From: JABMQB01 sp963677475
GTDB lineage: Bacteria; Bacteroidota; Bacteroidia; Bacteroidales; Prolixibacteraceae
Reading direction: 5' to 3'
DNA length: 64,000 nt
Assembly: GCA_963677475.2 (NCBI GenBank)
Contig: CAXXQD010000015.1
Location: forward strand, 496,001 to 560,000
A program made the position numbers and the translations under genes. The notes beneath the pieces were generated by a model. The model had not been told where the DNA came from. It searched no databases and worked only from the letters and a program-made list of their open reading frames with translations. Of this stretch, positions 8,010 to 15,930 are shown in pieces. Positions within the stretch are counted from its first letter, which is position 1, and each line of letters starts with the position of its first letter.

Positions 8010-8108
8010 TATACCTTAAAGGGTATAAATATAGTAATAAATATGTATATTGTACCCAATCGGGTATAATTATTTCTAAAAGAGATGAATTATACCTAAT
8101 CGGGTATA
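8010..8108 (-). promoter_or_regulatory. Three HipB-type operators
   Basis: Three 18-bp inverted repeats of the form TATACC-N6-GGTATA lie at 8010-8027 (TATACCTTAAAGGGTATA), 8051-8068 (TGTACC..GGTATA, one mismatch) and 8091-8108 (TATACC..GGTATA). Their starts are 41 and 40 bp apart, close to four helix turns, so dimers would bind on one face. E. coli HipB reads TATCC-N8-GGATA, a closely similar half-site. The first operator overlaps the hipB leader. Confidence 0.85.
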
Positions 8109-8211
8109 AAAATAGACAATAAAAATAAATATTCTGAAAATTAATTTGTACTAGTTTAAACTTTATTGTTGCCTTTTTAATCCAAATTTTGTATCTTTAC
8201 TTTATCAAACA

Positions 8212-8295
8212 TTGATACCAAATTGTATCAAATACGTTCTTTAACTATTAGAACTATCCAGTGACCTATAAAAAATAGGTTGTCATAAAACACTG
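8212..8295 (+). promoter_or_regulatory. Palindrome and hairpin leading into the tRNA-fragment array
   Basis: TTGATAC-N6-GTATCAA (8212-8231) is a perfect inverted repeat. Then comes CGTTCTTTAACTA (8235-8247), which resembles the boxA sequence in front of stable RNA genes, and a nested hairpin: CAGTG (8259-8263) pairs with CACTG (8291-8295) around ACCTAT-AAAAA-ATAGGT (8264-8280). This looks like the leader of a former tRNA or rRNA transcription unit. The function is inferred. Confidence 0.4.
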
Positions 8296-8310
8296 ATATA
8301 TAAATATTTG

Positions 8311-8341
8311 CGGGTAGGGGAGTGCATCCTGCTACCCCGAC
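8311..8341 (+). other. tRNA remnant (both acceptor strands, centre missing)
   Basis: CGGGTAG at 8311-8317 can pair with CTACCCCG at 8332-8339 around a short spacer that ends in CCTGC, the 3' strand of a T-stem. This is what is left if a tRNA with acceptor stem CGGGGTA/TACCCCG lost everything from the D-arm to the T-loop. It is followed by a terminator hairpin exactly like the fuller tRNA fragments downstream. Confidence 0.45.
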
Positions 8342-8343
8342 AG

Positions 8344-8374
8344 AAGGGAAGTCAAAAAAGGCTTCCCTTTTTTG
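8344..8374 (+). terminator. Terminator hairpin after the first tRNA remnant
   Basis: AAGGGAAG pairs perfectly with CTTCCCTT (8344-8351 with 8362-8369) around a 10-base loop, followed by a run of T. It is a normal tRNA terminator and lies only 9 bases before the GIY-YIG start codon, so that gene is transcribed from within the hairpin or by read-through. Confidence 0.75.
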
Positions 8375-8382
8375 TTATTCCT

Positions 8383-8622
8383 ATGTTTAGTGTATATATT
8401 TTAAAGAGCCAAATAACAGGGAAGTATTACTGTGGACAGACTTCTGATTTGAAAGACAGGATGCTGCGCCATAATTCCGGTCGCAATAAATATACGAGAC
8501 ATGGTGCACCGTGGAATTTAATATATTATCAAGAATTTTCAAGCCGGAGCGAAGCTGTTCAATTGGAACGGCAAATCAAGAAACGAGGGATAGGTCGATA
8601 CCTGGAAGAAGTAAGAGGTTAG
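8383..8622 (+). CDS. GIY-YIG nuclease-domain protein, copy 1
   Basis: 79 residues from the ATG at 8383. This is a single GIY-YIG domain of the UPF0213/YhbQ type: VYILKSQITGKYYCGQT (the YIG is YCG here), the catalytic-type arginine in DLKDRMLRHN, and the glutamate in SRSEAVQLERQIKK. Such proteins are DNA-structure nucleases of uncertain role, very common in Bacteroidota. The final codons (EEVRG and stop) merge into the D-loop of a tRNA fragment, so the gene end and the tRNA piece overlap. A reading frame starting further upstream would have to translate tRNA and terminator DNA and is not credible. Confidence 0.8.
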   Translation: MFSVYILKSQITGKYYCGQTSDLKDRMLRHNSGRNKYTRHGAPWNLIYYQEFSSRSEAVQLERQIKKRGIGRYLEEVRG

Positions 8623-8672
8623 TGTATTCCGCTAAAGCGGAAGGGTCGCAGGTTCGAATCCTGCTACCCCGA
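8617..8672 (+). other. tRNA 3'-half fragment 1
   Basis: Starting at the D-loop word GGTTAG, it contains an anticodon-arm-like hairpin (TTCCG/CGGAA with a six-base loop instead of seven), a GGGTC variable loop, a perfect T-arm GCAGG-TTCGAAT-CCTGC and the acceptor strand TACCCCGA. No 5' acceptor strand (CGGGGTA) lies at the right distance upstream, where the GIY-YIG gene sits instead. It is a fragment, not a functional tRNA gene. Confidence 0.6.
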
Positions 8673-8675
8673 CAG

Positions 8676-8706
8676 AAGGGAAGTCAAAAAAGGCTTCCCT
8701 TTTTTG
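8676..8706 (+). terminator. Terminator hairpin after tRNA fragment 1
   Basis: This is the same AAGGGAAG/CTTCCCTT stem and T run as at 8344, duplicated with the 332-bp unit. Confidence 0.75.
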
Positions 8707-8714
8707 TTATGCCT

Positions 8715-8954
8715 ATGTTTAGTGTATATATTCTAAAGAGCCAAATAACAGGGAAGTATTACTGTGGACAGACTTCTGATTTGAAAGACAGGATGCTGCG
8801 CCATAATTCTGGTCGCAATAAATATACGAGACATGGTGCACCGTGGAATTTAATATATTATCAAGAATTTTCAAGCCGGAGCGAAGCTGTTCAATTGGAA
8901 CGGCAAATCAAGAAACGAGGGATAGGTCGATACCTGGAAGAAGTAAGAGGTTAG
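8715..8954 (+). CDS. GIY-YIG nuclease-domain protein, copy 2
   Basis: 79 residues, apparently identical in protein sequence to copy 1 at 8383-8622 and shifted by exactly 332 bp. The only coding difference I found is a silent C/T change (TCC/TCT in HNSGRN). The near identity points to a recent duplication. As in copy 1, its last codons run into a tRNA fragment. Confidence 0.8.
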   Translation: MFSVYILKSQITGKYYCGQTSDLKDRMLRHNSGRNKYTRHGAPWNLIYYQEFSSRSEAVQLERQIKKRGIGRYLEEVRG

Positions 8955-9004
8955 TGTATTCCGCTAAAGCGGAAGGGTCGCAGGTTCGAATCCTGCTACC
9001 CCAA
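8949..9004 (+). other. tRNA 3'-half fragment 2
   Basis: It is the same as the fragment at 8617 but ends TACCCCAACA instead of TACCCCGACA, a change in the acceptor strand, and the terminator stem that follows has decayed (GGGAA...TTCC only). This is the right end of the tandem array. Confidence 0.55.
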
Positions 9005-9215
9005 CAGAAGGGAAATTAAATAATACTTCCTAATATTTATGTCTTGTTTAAGATAGCCGATTTTCCCTTTTTGATCCCAATATTCAATATGTTGTAATTT
9101 AAATTATTAAGATTTTTAAGATATCATATTCCCGATTTATTACCCTTTATTATGAAGTTTTTCTAGTAAACGATATTTAAAAGAATCATTATTGTTGTTT
9201 TTGTTCATTCGATTG

Positions 9216-9223
9216 TATGTTTG
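9216..9223 (+). promoter_or_regulatory. -7 promoter box for the dehydrogenase operon
   Basis: TATGTTTG fits TAnnTTTG exactly and lies 30 bases before the start at 9253. Upstream at 21 bases is ATTG, one mismatch from the TTTG -33 element. It would drive the run of four plus-strand genes up to 13470. Confidence 0.5.
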
Positions 9224-9252
9224 TAAAAGCATTAAAAATCAAATAAGATCAA

Positions 9253-10293
9253 ATGAAGACAATATTTTTGACCGGGATTCGGCAAATGGAAATGAAAGAG
9301 GTTCCAAAACCAATGCTGACCAGTGATACCGATGTATTGATAAAAATGAAAGTATTGGGCGTTTGTGGCTCCGATATACATTATTATACCACCGGAAAAA
9401 TAGGCAGCCAGGTTGTTCAGTACCCTTTCCCGGTTGGTCATGAAGGTGCCGGAATGGTTGAAGCTGTGGGCTCAAAAGTTACCAATGTAAAAGTTGGGGA
9501 TAGGATCGCCATTGAACCTGCCATGCCTTGCTGGGAGTGTGACCAGTGCCTTGCCGGAAGGCACAATACATGCCGAAACCTGACATTTTTAGGATGCCCG
9601 GGACAAGCAGATGGTTGCCTGTCGGAATATATTGTAATGCCCGAAACCAGTTGTTTTAAAATTCCGGATTCCATGTCGTACGACGAAGCAGCAATTTCTG
9701 AACCATTGGCAATTGGGGTTTATGCCGTTAAACTGGCAGAAAAAGTGAAGGATGCTAAGATAGGGATTTTAGGTTTTGGTCCCATCGGGATGAGTGTCCT
9801 GTTTGCAGCAGTTGCCAAAGGGGTAAAAACAACTTTTGTTACCGATAAAATTGACGGAAGGCTTGCCATTGCAAAAGGGAATGGGGCATCATGGACAGCA
9901 AATCCCGATAAAACAGATGTGGCAGATTCAGCGCAAAAAGAGGTTCCCGAATTGCTGGATATTGTTTTCGAATGTTGCGGGCAGCAGGAAGCCATGGACA
10001 ATGCCGTTGACATGGTAAAGCCTGGAGGTAAGATCATGTTGATCGGGATTCCTGAATTCGATCGCTGGGCATTGAGTGCCGATAAAATAAGGCGTAAGGA
10101 AATCTGTATCCAAAATGTGCGCCGGCAAAACGAAAGTGTAAAGGAAACCTTAGATATGATCGCCAATCAACTGGTAGATGTTAAACCAATGGCCACACAT
10201 CATTTTGGTTTCAACGAAACAAAAGCTGCTTTCGACCTGGTCGCAGCTTATGGCGATGGGGTGATGAAAGCTATGATTGATTTTGAAAAATAG
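9253..10293 (+). CDS. Zinc-dependent medium-chain alcohol dehydrogenase (sorbitol dehydrogenase-like)
   Basis: 346 residues. The catalytic zinc site is C38 in GVCGSD, H63-E64 in PVGHEG and the later glutamate in SEPLA. The structural zinc loop CWECDQCLAGRHNTC has four cysteines, and the NAD fold shows GILGFGPIGMS. The family oxidises polyols such as sorbitol, xylitol or galactitol, or L-threonine, to ketones with NAD. The GSDIHYY motif favours a polyol substrate, but the specific one cannot be read. It heads a cluster with a PQQ-propeller protein and two SDR enzymes, which suggests a sugar/polyol oxidation role. Confidence 0.85.
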   Translation: MKTIFLTGIRQMEMKEVPKPMLTSDTDVLIKMKVLGVCGSDIHYYTTGKIGSQVVQYPFPVGHEGAGMVEAVGSKVTNVKVGDRIAIEPAMPCWECDQCLAGRHNTCRNLTFLGCPGQADGCLSEYIVMPETSCFKIPDSMSYDEAAISEPLAIGVYAVKLAEKVKDAKIGILGFGPIGMSVLFAAVAKGVKTTFVTDKIDGRLAIAKGNGASWTANPDKTDVADSAQKEVPELLDIVFECCGQQEAMDNAVDMVKPGGKIMLIGIPEFDRWALSADKIRRKEICIQNVRRQNESVKETLDMIANQLVDVKPMATHHFGFNETKAAFDLVAAYGDGVMKAMIDFEK

Positions 10294-10338
10294 CAGTAGA
10301 AATTAACGATTCCATTTTATTAATTAAAACGATCATCT

Positions 10339-11619
10339 ATGAAATCTACATTCGTTTTATTCATTATTATACTTTTAACGCTTTCTTCTGCAGCACAGGA
10401 TTGGCCAGATTGGCGAGGGGTAAATCGCGATGCAGTTTTCGATGATATTGAAATGCTTGATGAATTTGTTACTTCTCAATTGAAACCGAAATGGAAAGTA
10501 CCAATTAGTGCGGGTTATTCGGGTCCGACAGTGGCAAACGGGAAAGTGTATATTACGGATAGGTTAGAGGCACCTACGGAAGCGGAAAGAATACTTTGTT
10601 TCGACGAATTTACAGGAACCAAAGTATGGGAATACAGCTATGATTGTGAATACAGTGGGGTAGGTTACCCCGCCGGGCCACGAGCATCGGTTGTTATTGA
10701 AAACAATAGAGCCTATGCGCTTGGCACCATGGGGAATTTATTTTGTTTAAATGCAAACACCGGTGAACTTATTTGGGAAAAAGATTTAAATAAAGAATAT
10801 AAAATAAGAATGCCAATCTGGGGAATTTCAGCAACTCCGTTAATTCTAGGTGAAAAAATAATTTTGCAAATAAGTGGAAGCTACAACGCTTGTGCTTTGG
10901 CATTGGATAAAAATACAGGCAAAGAGGTTTGGCGAAACCTGAATGATATGTCCGGATATTCCGCTCCCATTGTAATAGGGAAAGATGAAAACAAAATTGT
11001 TGTTTTTTGGACCGAAAACAGTTTATCGGGATTAAATAGTAACACGGGTGAGATAGTATGGCAAATTCCCTGGAATTTACGATCCGGAATGGCAATTTCT
11101 ACTCCTGTTTTTCATAATAACTACCTGTTTGTAAGTTGTTTTTATAATGGATCAATGCTGGTTAAACTGAATGATGATCTAACTTCTGCGTCCATCGTTT
11201 GGCAACGGGAAGGCGAAAATGAACGAAATACCGATGCTTTGCACTGCGTTATGAATACACCACTGATTCTAGAGGATTATATTTATGGCGTGGACAGTTA
11301 TGGTGAATTACGATGCCTTCAGCTATTAACCGGAAACCGGATTTGGGAAGATCAAACGGCAGTAAAAAGAAACAGATGGGCAAATATACATTTCATGCAA
11401 TCCGAAACAAAAACCTGGATGTTTAACGAACAGGGCGAATTGATCATCTCTAAACTTAGCCCGGTTGGGTACGAAGAAATCAGTCGTGCTCAATTAATTG
11501 AACCCACAAAAAAACAACTCGGTAGAGGTGTTACGTGGTCGCACCCCGCAATGGCAAACAACCACGTTTTTATTCGGAACGATAAGGAGTTGATTTGTGT
11601 CGATCTATCAAAAAAATAA
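10339..11619 (+). CDS. Secreted PQQ-like beta-propeller protein
   Basis: 426 residues. A signal peptide (about 1-19, ending SSAAQ) is followed by DWPDWRGVNRDAV, the usual opening of bacterial PQQ-like (BamB/PQQ_2) propellers. Repeats of the type CFDEFTGTKVWEYSY, CLNANTGELIWEKDL, ALDKNTGKEVWRNL and GLNSNTGEIVWQIPW mark the blades. Such propellers are periplasmic scaffolds or quinoprotein-like domains. No dehydrogenase catalytic residues are evident, so it is probably structural or binding. It lies 45 bp after the dehydrogenase and on the same strand. Confidence 0.8.
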   Translation: MKSTFVLFIIILLTLSSAAQDWPDWRGVNRDAVFDDIEMLDEFVTSQLKPKWKVPISAGYSGPTVANGKVYITDRLEAPTEAERILCFDEFTGTKVWEYSYDCEYSGVGYPAGPRASVVIENNRAYALGTMGNLFCLNANTGELIWEKDLNKEYKIRMPIWGISATPLILGEKIILQISGSYNACALALDKNTGKEVWRNLNDMSGYSAPIVIGKDENKIVVFWTENSLSGLNSNTGEIVWQIPWNLRSGMAISTPVFHNNYLFVSCFYNGSMLVKLNDDLTSASIVWQREGENERNTDALHCVMNTPLILEDYIYGVDSYGELRCLQLLTGNRIWEDQTAVKRNRWANIHFMQSETKTWMFNEQGELIISKLSPVGYEEISRAQLIEPTKKQLGRGVTWSHPAMANNHVFIRNDKELICVDLSKK

Positions 11620-11681
11620 AAAGTTCGAAAGTTTTTTATACTTTTAAAATCTGTTAAATCTGACTTTAAACAAATCAATTC

Positions 11682-12659
11682 ATGCATGTACTGGTAACCG
11701 GGGCAGACGGACTGCTCGGAAGCAACCTGGTTAGGCTGCTTCTGGAAAGAAAACATAAAGTGAGTGTTTTTTTGCATCCATCTTCTCGCTCAAACACACT
11801 TAGCAACTTATCAATTCAAAAATTTGCTGGCGATATTCTTATTCCGGATAGCATGGAAGATGCTTTTGCTAATAATGTGGATGCTGTAATTCATGCAGCA
11901 GCAAGTACTTCCATTTGGCCAGCACGCTCCACAAAAGTTTGCGAAGTAAACATTCAGGGTACGAAAAATGTGATTGACTTCGTATTGAAAAACAAAATTT
12001 CCAGGTTTATTTATATTGGCTCAGGGAGTTCGGTTAATGCTAATGTTGAGCCAGGTTCGAAATATACCTACCCTGGGGAAAAGTTTAAGCTGGACTATAT
12101 TGATTCTAAATACCATGCATTAAATTATGTTCTTGATTCTGCAAAAAGCAAGAACCTTCCGGCTATTGCGATTCTACCAACCTACATGATTGGTCCATTT
12201 GATTCGCTTCCCAGCTCGGGGAAAATGATTGTTGCGATTGCCAAAGGCAAATTGAAAATTTATACCGGCGGTGGACGAAATTTTGTGCATGTGCGTGACG
12301 TTGCCACAGCCATTGTCAATGCACTTGAAATTGGCACAATTGGGAAGTATTATATTGCAGGCAATGAAAACTTGTCGTACAAAGACTTTTTTGGCAAGGT
12401 TGCCGGGATTGTAAACAGGCCGGCTCCAAAAATAAAGATTCCCGATTGGATTGTAAAATCAATAGGATATGCCGGAACAACAATTGGTTCGGTGACGAAA
12501 AAAGAACCCTTGATAACTTATCCGATGGCCCGGATTTCATGTGAAAACCAATTTGTGGATAGTTCCGATGCTGTAAATGAATTAAAAATGCCACAAACAC
12601 CAATTAAAGAAGCCGTATCAGAATGTTATCAGTGGTTTCAGGAAAACAAATATTGTTAA
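11682..12659 (+). CDS. NAD-dependent epimerase/dehydratase family (extended SDR)
   Basis: 325 residues. VTGADGLLGSNLVRLL is the Rossmann motif (TGxxGxxG), HAAAST follows, and the YxxxK pair is YIDSK. The late motif FVHVRDVATAIVNAL is typical of the dihydroflavonol-reductase/3-beta-HSD branch. These enzymes oxidise or reduce sugar- or sterol-like alcohols; the substrate is unknown. It lies 14 bp before the next SDR gene, and the two are probably co-transcribed. Confidence 0.8.
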   Translation: MHVLVTGADGLLGSNLVRLLLERKHKVSVFLHPSSRSNTLSNLSIQKFAGDILIPDSMEDAFANNVDAVIHAAASTSIWPARSTKVCEVNIQGTKNVIDFVLKNKISRFIYIGSGSSVNANVEPGSKYTYPGEKFKLDYIDSKYHALNYVLDSAKSKNLPAIAILPTYMIGPFDSLPSSGKMIVAIAKGKLKIYTGGGRNFVHVRDVATAIVNALEIGTIGKYYIAGNENLSYKDFFGKVAGIVNRPAPKIKIPDWIVKSIGYAGTTIGSVTKKEPLITYPMARISCENQFVDSSDAVNELKMPQTPIKEAVSECYQWFQENKYC

Positions 12660-12672
12660 TTGATTGAATACT

Positions 12673-13470
12673 ATGTGGAAAGATAAGGCTGTAATTATTA
12701 CCGGATCGAGTGTTGGGATTGGGTACAATTTGGCGAGGGAAATCGCAAAAAAAGGTGGAAAAGTGGTATTAAATGCCAGAAATAGTGAACGTCTGGAATT
12801 CGCTAAAACGCAACTTAAATCGGAAGGGTTTGATGTAACATCCTGCGCAGGAGATATCTCAAAATATGAAGATTGCGATAAACTGGTTAATCACAGTTTG
12901 TCGAAATTTGGAAAAATTGATGTACTAATTAATAATGCCGGGATTGCATCACAAGGTACACTCGAAGAAATCAGCCCGGATGTATTCAAAAAGGTAGTTG
13001 ATATAAACTATTTGGGATCGGTTTACATGACCAAAGCAACCATTCCATTTATTAAAGAAACAAAAGGCAGCATCATGTATTTGGGCAGTCTTGCCGGTAT
13101 CCATGGGCTTGGCGCTTTTGCTGCATACAGTGGCACGAAAATGGCACTCCGGGCATTGGTCGAATCTCTAAAAATTGAATTGTACGATACTGGTATTCAT
13201 GTTGGTATTGCCTATGTTGGCTTTACCGAAAACGATCCGGGAAAAACATTTTTAAATAAAGATGGTGTCGAAACTCCGCTGCCTTCGCGCGAAAAAATGA
13301 AACAGGAGCCTGCCGACAAGGTTGCACGGAGGATTATGAAAATGGTGGAGAAAAGAAAGTCATTTTCAACATTTACAACCCTCGGAAAACTCAATGCGTG
13401 CGTTAACCGGATTGCTCCGGGATTAGTGCAGAAAATCCTACTTAACGCTTACAAAAAAGGCGATAAGTAG
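12673..13470 (+). CDS. Classical short-chain dehydrogenase/reductase
   Basis: 265 residues from the ATG at 12673 (MWKDKAVIITG); an in-frame TTG at 12664 is less likely. TGSSVGIG is the cofactor motif, NNAGIAS follows, and the catalytic set is S in YLGSLAG with YSGTK (YxxxK). The C-terminal tail is long and basic (about 225-265) with a helix that may touch the membrane, as in DltE/YqjQ-like SDRs. Substrate unknown. It closes the 9.2-13.5 kb run. Confidence 0.82.
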   Translation: MWKDKAVIITGSSVGIGYNLAREIAKKGGKVVLNARNSERLEFAKTQLKSEGFDVTSCAGDISKYEDCDKLVNHSLSKFGKIDVLINNAGIASQGTLEEISPDVFKKVVDINYLGSVYMTKATIPFIKETKGSIMYLGSLAGIHGLGAFAAYSGTKMALRALVESLKIELYDTGIHVGIAYVGFTENDPGKTFLNKDGVETPLPSREKMKQEPADKVARRIMKMVEKRKSFSTFTTLGKLNACVNRIAPGLVQKILLNAYKKGDK

Positions 13471-13508
13471 GCTGTCGAGTTAATTGATTAACATTTCTTC
13501 TTTTTGCT

Positions 13509-13516
13509 TACATTTG
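13509..13516 (+). promoter_or_regulatory. -7 promoter box before the FAD dehydrogenase
   Basis: TACATTTG matches TAnnTTTG and is 17 bases before the ATG at 13533. No exact TTTG lies at the -33 position, so support is partial. Confidence 0.45.
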
Positions 13517-13532
13517 AATTTCTAATGCAGGT

Positions 13533-15065
13533 ATGGGCTATCAGGAAATAAACATAAAAATGGCATGTTCTTATTCGGATGAGGAATTGAAAAACCGGAT
13601 ACGTAAAGAATTAAAATTATCTGAATTTAGCTATCAAATTCTAGGGAAAAGCCTCGATGCCCGGAATAAAACTGCCATTCACTGGCAGTTAAGATTAGCT
13701 GTATTTTCAAAACAACTTCAAGGGGAGTTGCCTGCAAAGAAAACCTTGGAAATCCCGAAATGCCAATCTGGTAAAAAAGCAATTGTAGTGGGTAGCGGTC
13801 CTGCAGGAATATTTTCTGCCTTGGTTTTGCAACAAGCCGGAATAAAAACAACACTTATTGAACGTGGTGCCGATGTCGATAAGCGCGAAAAAGGAATTCA
13901 GGCGTTTGAGCAATCAGGAATATTTAACCCGATATGCAATTATGCATTTGGCGAAGGTGGTGCGGGCACTTTTTCCGATGGGAAATTAACATCCCGGTCT
14001 AAAAGGATATCCCTGGAGAAACAGTTTATCCTGGAGAATTACGTAAAAGCCGGGGCACCTGAAGAAATACTGTACTTAACCCATCCACATTTAGGGACCG
14101 ATAATCTAAAGATAATTACCAAAAATCTTCGCGCGAGTTTTCAGGAACTTGGGGGAACGATCCTATTCGAAACCATGCTTGAAGATATCAAAATCAATAA
14201 ATCCTATATAGATTCTGTTAGCACTTCTTCGGGAGTGCTAGAGGCGGATTATTTTGTTCTTGCTACAGGGCATTCTGCCGTCGAAACCTATAAAATGATG
14301 ATTAGGCGTGGAATTCCATTCAGAACGAAAAATTTTGCCTTAGGTGCGCGAATGGAACATCGACAGGAAGTAATTAACCAGGCGCAGTGGGGGGTAAAAA
14401 AGCTGGCCGGAGTGAAAGCCGCCGAATACCGTTTAACATCCAATAGAAATGGTAGGCTCCCGGTATTCACTTTTTGTATGTGCCCGGGGGGCATGATAGT
14501 GCCGGCAACGCCCTATGAATCACTGAATATTGTAAATGGGATGAGTTATTATAAGCGCGATGGCCAATTTGCAAATGCAGCTTGTGTTGCTGGCATTCAT
14601 CCGGATGAACTGCTTGGCAAAGAAACATCGCCCTTGGAAATGTTGGATTGGCTTCAAAACCTGGAAGAACAGTTTTTTGAATATTCCCGAAGTTATAAGT
14701 CACCAATTTGTAGCATTCCTGATTTTTTGCAGCGAAGTAGTTCGAATAAGTCAAAGGAAAGCAGTTATCCGCTTGGACTGGTTGAGGCACCCCTTTGGGA
14801 GATGCTTCCCCAAAAAATAGTTAACTCGATGCAAGAAGGATTGCTTGATTTTTCCAGAAAAATGAAAGGATTTGAAACTGGCAATTTACTCGGACTTGAG
14901 AGCAAAACATCGTCACCCGTTCAAGTTGTCAGGGAACAAAACGGACAAGTATCAGGATTCGAAAATTTATATATTGTTGGCGAAGGCAGTGGTTACGCGG
15001 GTGGAATTATATCCAGCGCCGCCGACGGGATAAAAGCTGCCATGCACATTGTTGGTTCCTGCTAA
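13533..15065 (+). CDS. FAD-dependent dehydrogenase, COG2509 type
   Basis: 510 residues. A basic N-terminal domain (about 1-85) is typical of the COG2509 group. Next come the FAD motif VVGSGPAGIFSALVL, then FGEGGAGTFSDGKLTSR (the family signature) and a second FAD contact near the end (LYIVGEGSGYAGGIISSAADG). VLATGHSA is the usual second glycine motif. The family is conserved in bacteria but its substrate is unknown. The 3' end overlaps the convergent cupin gene by 4 bases. Confidence 0.88.
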   Translation: MGYQEINIKMACSYSDEELKNRIRKELKLSEFSYQILGKSLDARNKTAIHWQLRLAVFSKQLQGELPAKKTLEIPKCQSGKKAIVVGSGPAGIFSALVLQQAGIKTTLIERGADVDKREKGIQAFEQSGIFNPICNYAFGEGGAGTFSDGKLTSRSKRISLEKQFILENYVKAGAPEEILYLTHPHLGTDNLKIITKNLRASFQELGGTILFETMLEDIKINKSYIDSVSTSSGVLEADYFVLATGHSAVETYKMMIRRGIPFRTKNFALGARMEHRQEVINQAQWGVKKLAGVKAAEYRLTSNRNGRLPVFTFCMCPGGMIVPATPYESLNIVNGMSYYKRDGQFANAACVAGIHPDELLGKETSPLEMLDWLQNLEEQFFEYSRSYKSPICSIPDFLQRSSSNKSKESSYPLGLVEAPLWEMLPQKIVNSMQEGLLDFSRKMKGFETGNLLGLESKTSSPVQVVREQNGQVSGFENLYIVGEGSGYAGGIISSAADGIKAAMHIVGSC

Positions 15066-15553
15066 GAATTTGTGTAAAGCAGGATTTCTTTTTTTGCAAA
15101 CGGGAATTGTTCCAAAAGGCTTTCCCTGTTTCCCAGCTCAAAATCATCAAAATGGAATCCCGGGCTAACCGTACAGCCGACCAGGGCATATCCAGAGGTG
15201 TATTTTAAATGAGCTGCAAACCAGGTGTTTTTCGGAATCACTACTTGAAATTCTGTTCCGTTCCCAATTATTTTTTTATCAAGCGTACCGTCTTTTAAGA
15301 GTACGATCTCAATCTCCGAATTGCCGGTATAGTAGTGCCATACTTCATCGGATTTGATTTTGTGGAACAAACTGAACTCGTCGCCATTTAAGAGGTAATA
15401 GATGGAAGTACAATAATCCCGTTCGCCCGAATAGTCGCCCGATAAAATTGATGTAGGAAATGAGCCTTCTGAACGGTAAACTTCTTTAAACCAACCTCCC
15501 TCGGGATGTTGTTGAAGCTGTAGTTTTTCTTTAAGGTAGTGTGCTGAATACAT
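15062..15553 (-). CDS. Cupin-fold DUF985 protein
   Basis: 163 residues from the ATG at 15553, which shares one base with the stop of the preceding gene (TAATG). A start further upstream would lie inside that gene. The sequence begins YLKEKLQLQQHPEGGWFKEVY, the DUF985 opening, and continues ... SDEVWHYYTGN ... VIPKNTWFAAHLK ... VGCTVSPGFHFDDFELG, with cupin metal-ligand positions (HxH-type H, E, H). Members are related to YML079w; some bind sugars or nucleotide sugars, but no role is established. It is coupled to the SRPBCC gene. Confidence 0.82.
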   Translation of the reverse strand: MYSAHYLKEKLQLQQHPEGGWFKEVYRSEGSFPTSILSGDYSGERDYCTSIYYLLNGDEFSLFHKIKSDEVWHYYTGNSEIEIVLLKDGTLDKKIIGNGTEFQVVIPKNTWFAAHLKYTSGYALVGCTVSPGFHFDDFELGNRESLLEQFPFAKKEILLYTNS

Positions 15554-15930
15554 TAGTAAAAAAGTTCGTTTAAAGCTGCAAAAAAATCGCTGTCCCAACC
15601 AGTGGTTATATTTTCATAAGCTTCATCCGGAATATTGGTTTGGATGAGCTGTAAGCTGGTTCCTTTTTTATGGGGAAATAATTTAAAGGTGACAATTGAG
15701 TCTTCCTCCTGTCCTTCAAAAAACCATTGTTGTACAATTTTTTCGTTCGGTACAAACTCCAGGTTCAGTCCCGAAATACTCCCTTCCCATAATGAAAACT
15801 CTGTATTGGCAACAGGCTCCATTTGCGCACTTTCTCCCGTCCATATTTCAAGCATTTCTTTATTCGTTAATGCATTATAAACATCCGAAGGTTCTGCATT
15901 CAGGATATAATATTTTTTGTAATCTTTCAT
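15553..15930 (-). CDS. SRPBCC (AHSA1-like) domain protein
   Basis: 125 residues. The START/Bet v1-like fold is suggested by the pattern YYILNAEPSDVYNALTNKEMLEIWTG, LWEGSISG..LEFVPNEKIVQQWFFEG, and the C-terminal GWDSDFFAALNELF. This is the usual Aha1-C/AHSA1 layout. These small cytoplasmic proteins bind hydrophobic ligands or chaperones; the exact role is unknown. It is the first gene of a two-gene unit with the DUF985 cupin. Confidence 0.8.
   Translation of the reverse strand: MKDYKKYYILNAEPSDVYNALTNKEMLEIWTGESAQMEPVANTEFSLWEGSISGLNLEFVPNEKIVQQWFFEGQEEDSIVTFKLFPHKKGTSLQLIQTNIPDEAYENITTGWDSDFFAALNELFY

Larger units (their letters stand above)
8326..9012 (+). repeat. 332-bp tandem duplication (tRNA 3' end + terminator + GIY-YIG gene)
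   Basis: The word CTGCTACCCC recurs at 8329, 8661 and 8993, exactly 332 bp apart. The two complete units are nearly identical over their whole length; differences include A/T just before the GIY-YIG start and one C/T in the gene. Each unit consists of a tRNA 3' acceptor end, a terminator hairpin, a GIY-YIG gene and a tRNA fragment running from the D-loop to the T-arm. The third copy stops after about 20 bp. Confidence 0.9.

Noticed and set aside
8212..8231. TTGATAC-N6-GTATCAA as a fourth HipB operator
   Set aside because: The half-site differs from TATACC/GGTATA, and it lies over 100 bp from the third operator in front of other features.
8511..8954. Long open frame through tRNA fragment, terminator and GIY-YIG copy 2
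   Set aside because: The added N-terminal part is translation of tRNA and hairpin DNA; the GIY-YIG domain is complete from the ATG at 8715, as in copy 1.
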